38,474 bases of DNA from a virus: positions 1-38,474 of the IMG/VR virus record IMGVR_UViG_3300013126_000091, one strand, 5' to 3'. The notes under the pieces are model-generated. The model saw nothing but the letters and a program-made list of their open reading frames with translations. It was not told the origin of the DNA and did no database searches. Each line of letters opens with the position of its first letter. Within the stretch, counting starts at the first letter, position 1. The position numbers and the translations under genes were made by a program. Shown here piece by piece: positions 37,931-38,474 of the stretch.

Positions 37931-38404
37931 ATGAAACTATCACCTGAATTAAACGATTTATTTAATAAACAGGTAGAACACGAATATTCAAACGAACTTA
38001 GATATAGGCAAATTGAAGCCTATTTTCAAAATAAACGCTTGATGAATTTGGCAGAATACTTTAGAAAACAGGCTGATGAAGAAAGTGGTCACGCTAAGAA
38101 ATTTATAAATCATATTCATCAAAGAACTGGTGGTATTTATAAGGTTTATGGAATTGAACCAGATCAGTTAGAAATTACTGATAAATATTCTGTTGGAAAT
38201 TTATATGTTCAGATTGAAGAAAATACATCAGAACTTATAGAAGAATTATTCAAATATGCTTTTGATTCTGGTTCTTTTATTGATTTGGGTTTTATCCAGT
38301 CAATGCTCGATGAACAGATTCAGGAGGAGGATTCAGCTACAGAGTTCTTAGAAAAAATCTCAAATGTTTCAGATTTAGTCCTGTTCGATGCAACTTTTAA
38401 GTAG
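37931..38404 (+). CDS. Ferritin (157 aa)
   Basis: Resembles bacterial ferritin (FtnA type) along its length: Leu-Ser-Pro-Glu-Leu-Asn-Asp-Leu-Phe-Asn-Lys-Gln opening, Glu-His-Glu-Tyr-Ser-Asn-Glu-Leu (first ferroxidase Glu, near 15-17), Glu-Glu-Ser-Gly-His (Glu and His ligands, near 48-52), a third-helix Glu and the final Glu-Gln-Ile-Gln-Glu-Glu. Ferritins form 24-mer cages that oxidise and store iron. ATG 37931 after GGAGGTGATTG is preferred over TTG 37928. It lies within the head operon between the decoration-like protein and the next partial gene. Confidence 0.85.
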   Translation: MKLSPELNDLFNKQVEHEYSNELRYRQIEAYFQNKRLMNLAEYFRKQADEESGHAKKFINHIHQRTGGIYKVYGIEPDQLEITDKYSVGNLYVQIEENTSELIEELFKYAFDSGSFIDLGFIQSMLDEQIQEEDSATEFLEKISNVSDLVLFDATFK

Positions 38405-38412
38405 GAGGTTTT

Positions 38413-38474
38413 ATGACCTCTAAAATACAATTTGCAGTTGAAAATGCCAATATTATCGAAGAAAATCCAGATTC
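38413..38474 (+). CDS. 5' end of a further head-operon gene
   Basis: ATG 38413 follows AGGAGGTTTT; 20 codons are visible before the window ends. The start (Lys-Ile-Gln-Phe-Ala-Val-Glu-Asn-Ala-Asn-Ile-Ile-Glu-Glu-Asn-Pro) and position after portal are compatible with a prohead protease or scaffold, but the fragment is too short to call. Confidence 0.6.
   Translation, partial: MTSKIQFAVENANIIEENPD

Overview
The window is a piece of an AT-rich tailed-phage (Caudoviricetes) genome. It carries large terminase, portal, tail-fibre-like proteins, a GH25 endolysin with a candidate holin, a tRNA, homing endonucleases, two group I introns and a phage-type RNA polymerase. The host cannot be read directly. 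Near-consensus sigma70/sigmaA promoters, AGGAGG-type ribosome binding sites, TTG/GTG starts and a GH25 lysozyme fit a low-GC Gram-positive bacterium best, but this is inference.

Region 1 (1-9,400, + strand) is an early or host-takeover-like array. About twenty very small genes (26-205 aa, almost all unrecognised) mostly have their own promoter (TTGACA, 16-18 bp, TATAAT or TAAAAT), an AAAGGA-type RBS and often a strong hairpin terminator. Several promoters lie inside inverted repeats centred on the -10. Nine terminators are followed by two TTTTAAG-like heptamers, 13 bp apart in eight cases. A promoter-driven, tRNA-flavoured non-coding RNA candidate sits at 3,101-3,356. The one product with a clear family is a SprT-like zinc metalloprotease.

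Region 2 (9,400-14,845) is mostly non-coding and very AT-rich. It holds a 30-bp palindrome, an exact 9-bp tandem array, GTCGGTTTCGG repeats and TAACATTA repeats. A UvrD/Rep-like helicase gene lies in the middle on the - strand. This looks like a replication or regulatory region.

Region 3 (14,629-21,510) is an operon of tightly overlapping genes, several encoding zinc-ribbon proteins. It leads to a two-barrel, DFDGD-type RNA polymerase whose gene is split by a 280-nt group I intron inside the catalytic motif, then to a zinc-finger protein and an HU-like protein.

Region 4 (21,530-38,474) is the structural and lysis region: tail fibre and virion proteins, a free-standing GIY-YIG endonuclease, endolysin, candidate holin, DEDDy exonuclease, tRNA-Thr(UGU), candidate small terminase, and large terminase interrupted by a second group I intron encoding an HNH endonuclease. 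These are followed by a discoidin-like protein, portal, an abundant-looking virion protein, a ferritin and the start of one more gene. The layout suggests that host polymerase transcribes region 1 and the phage polymerase or its regulators act later.
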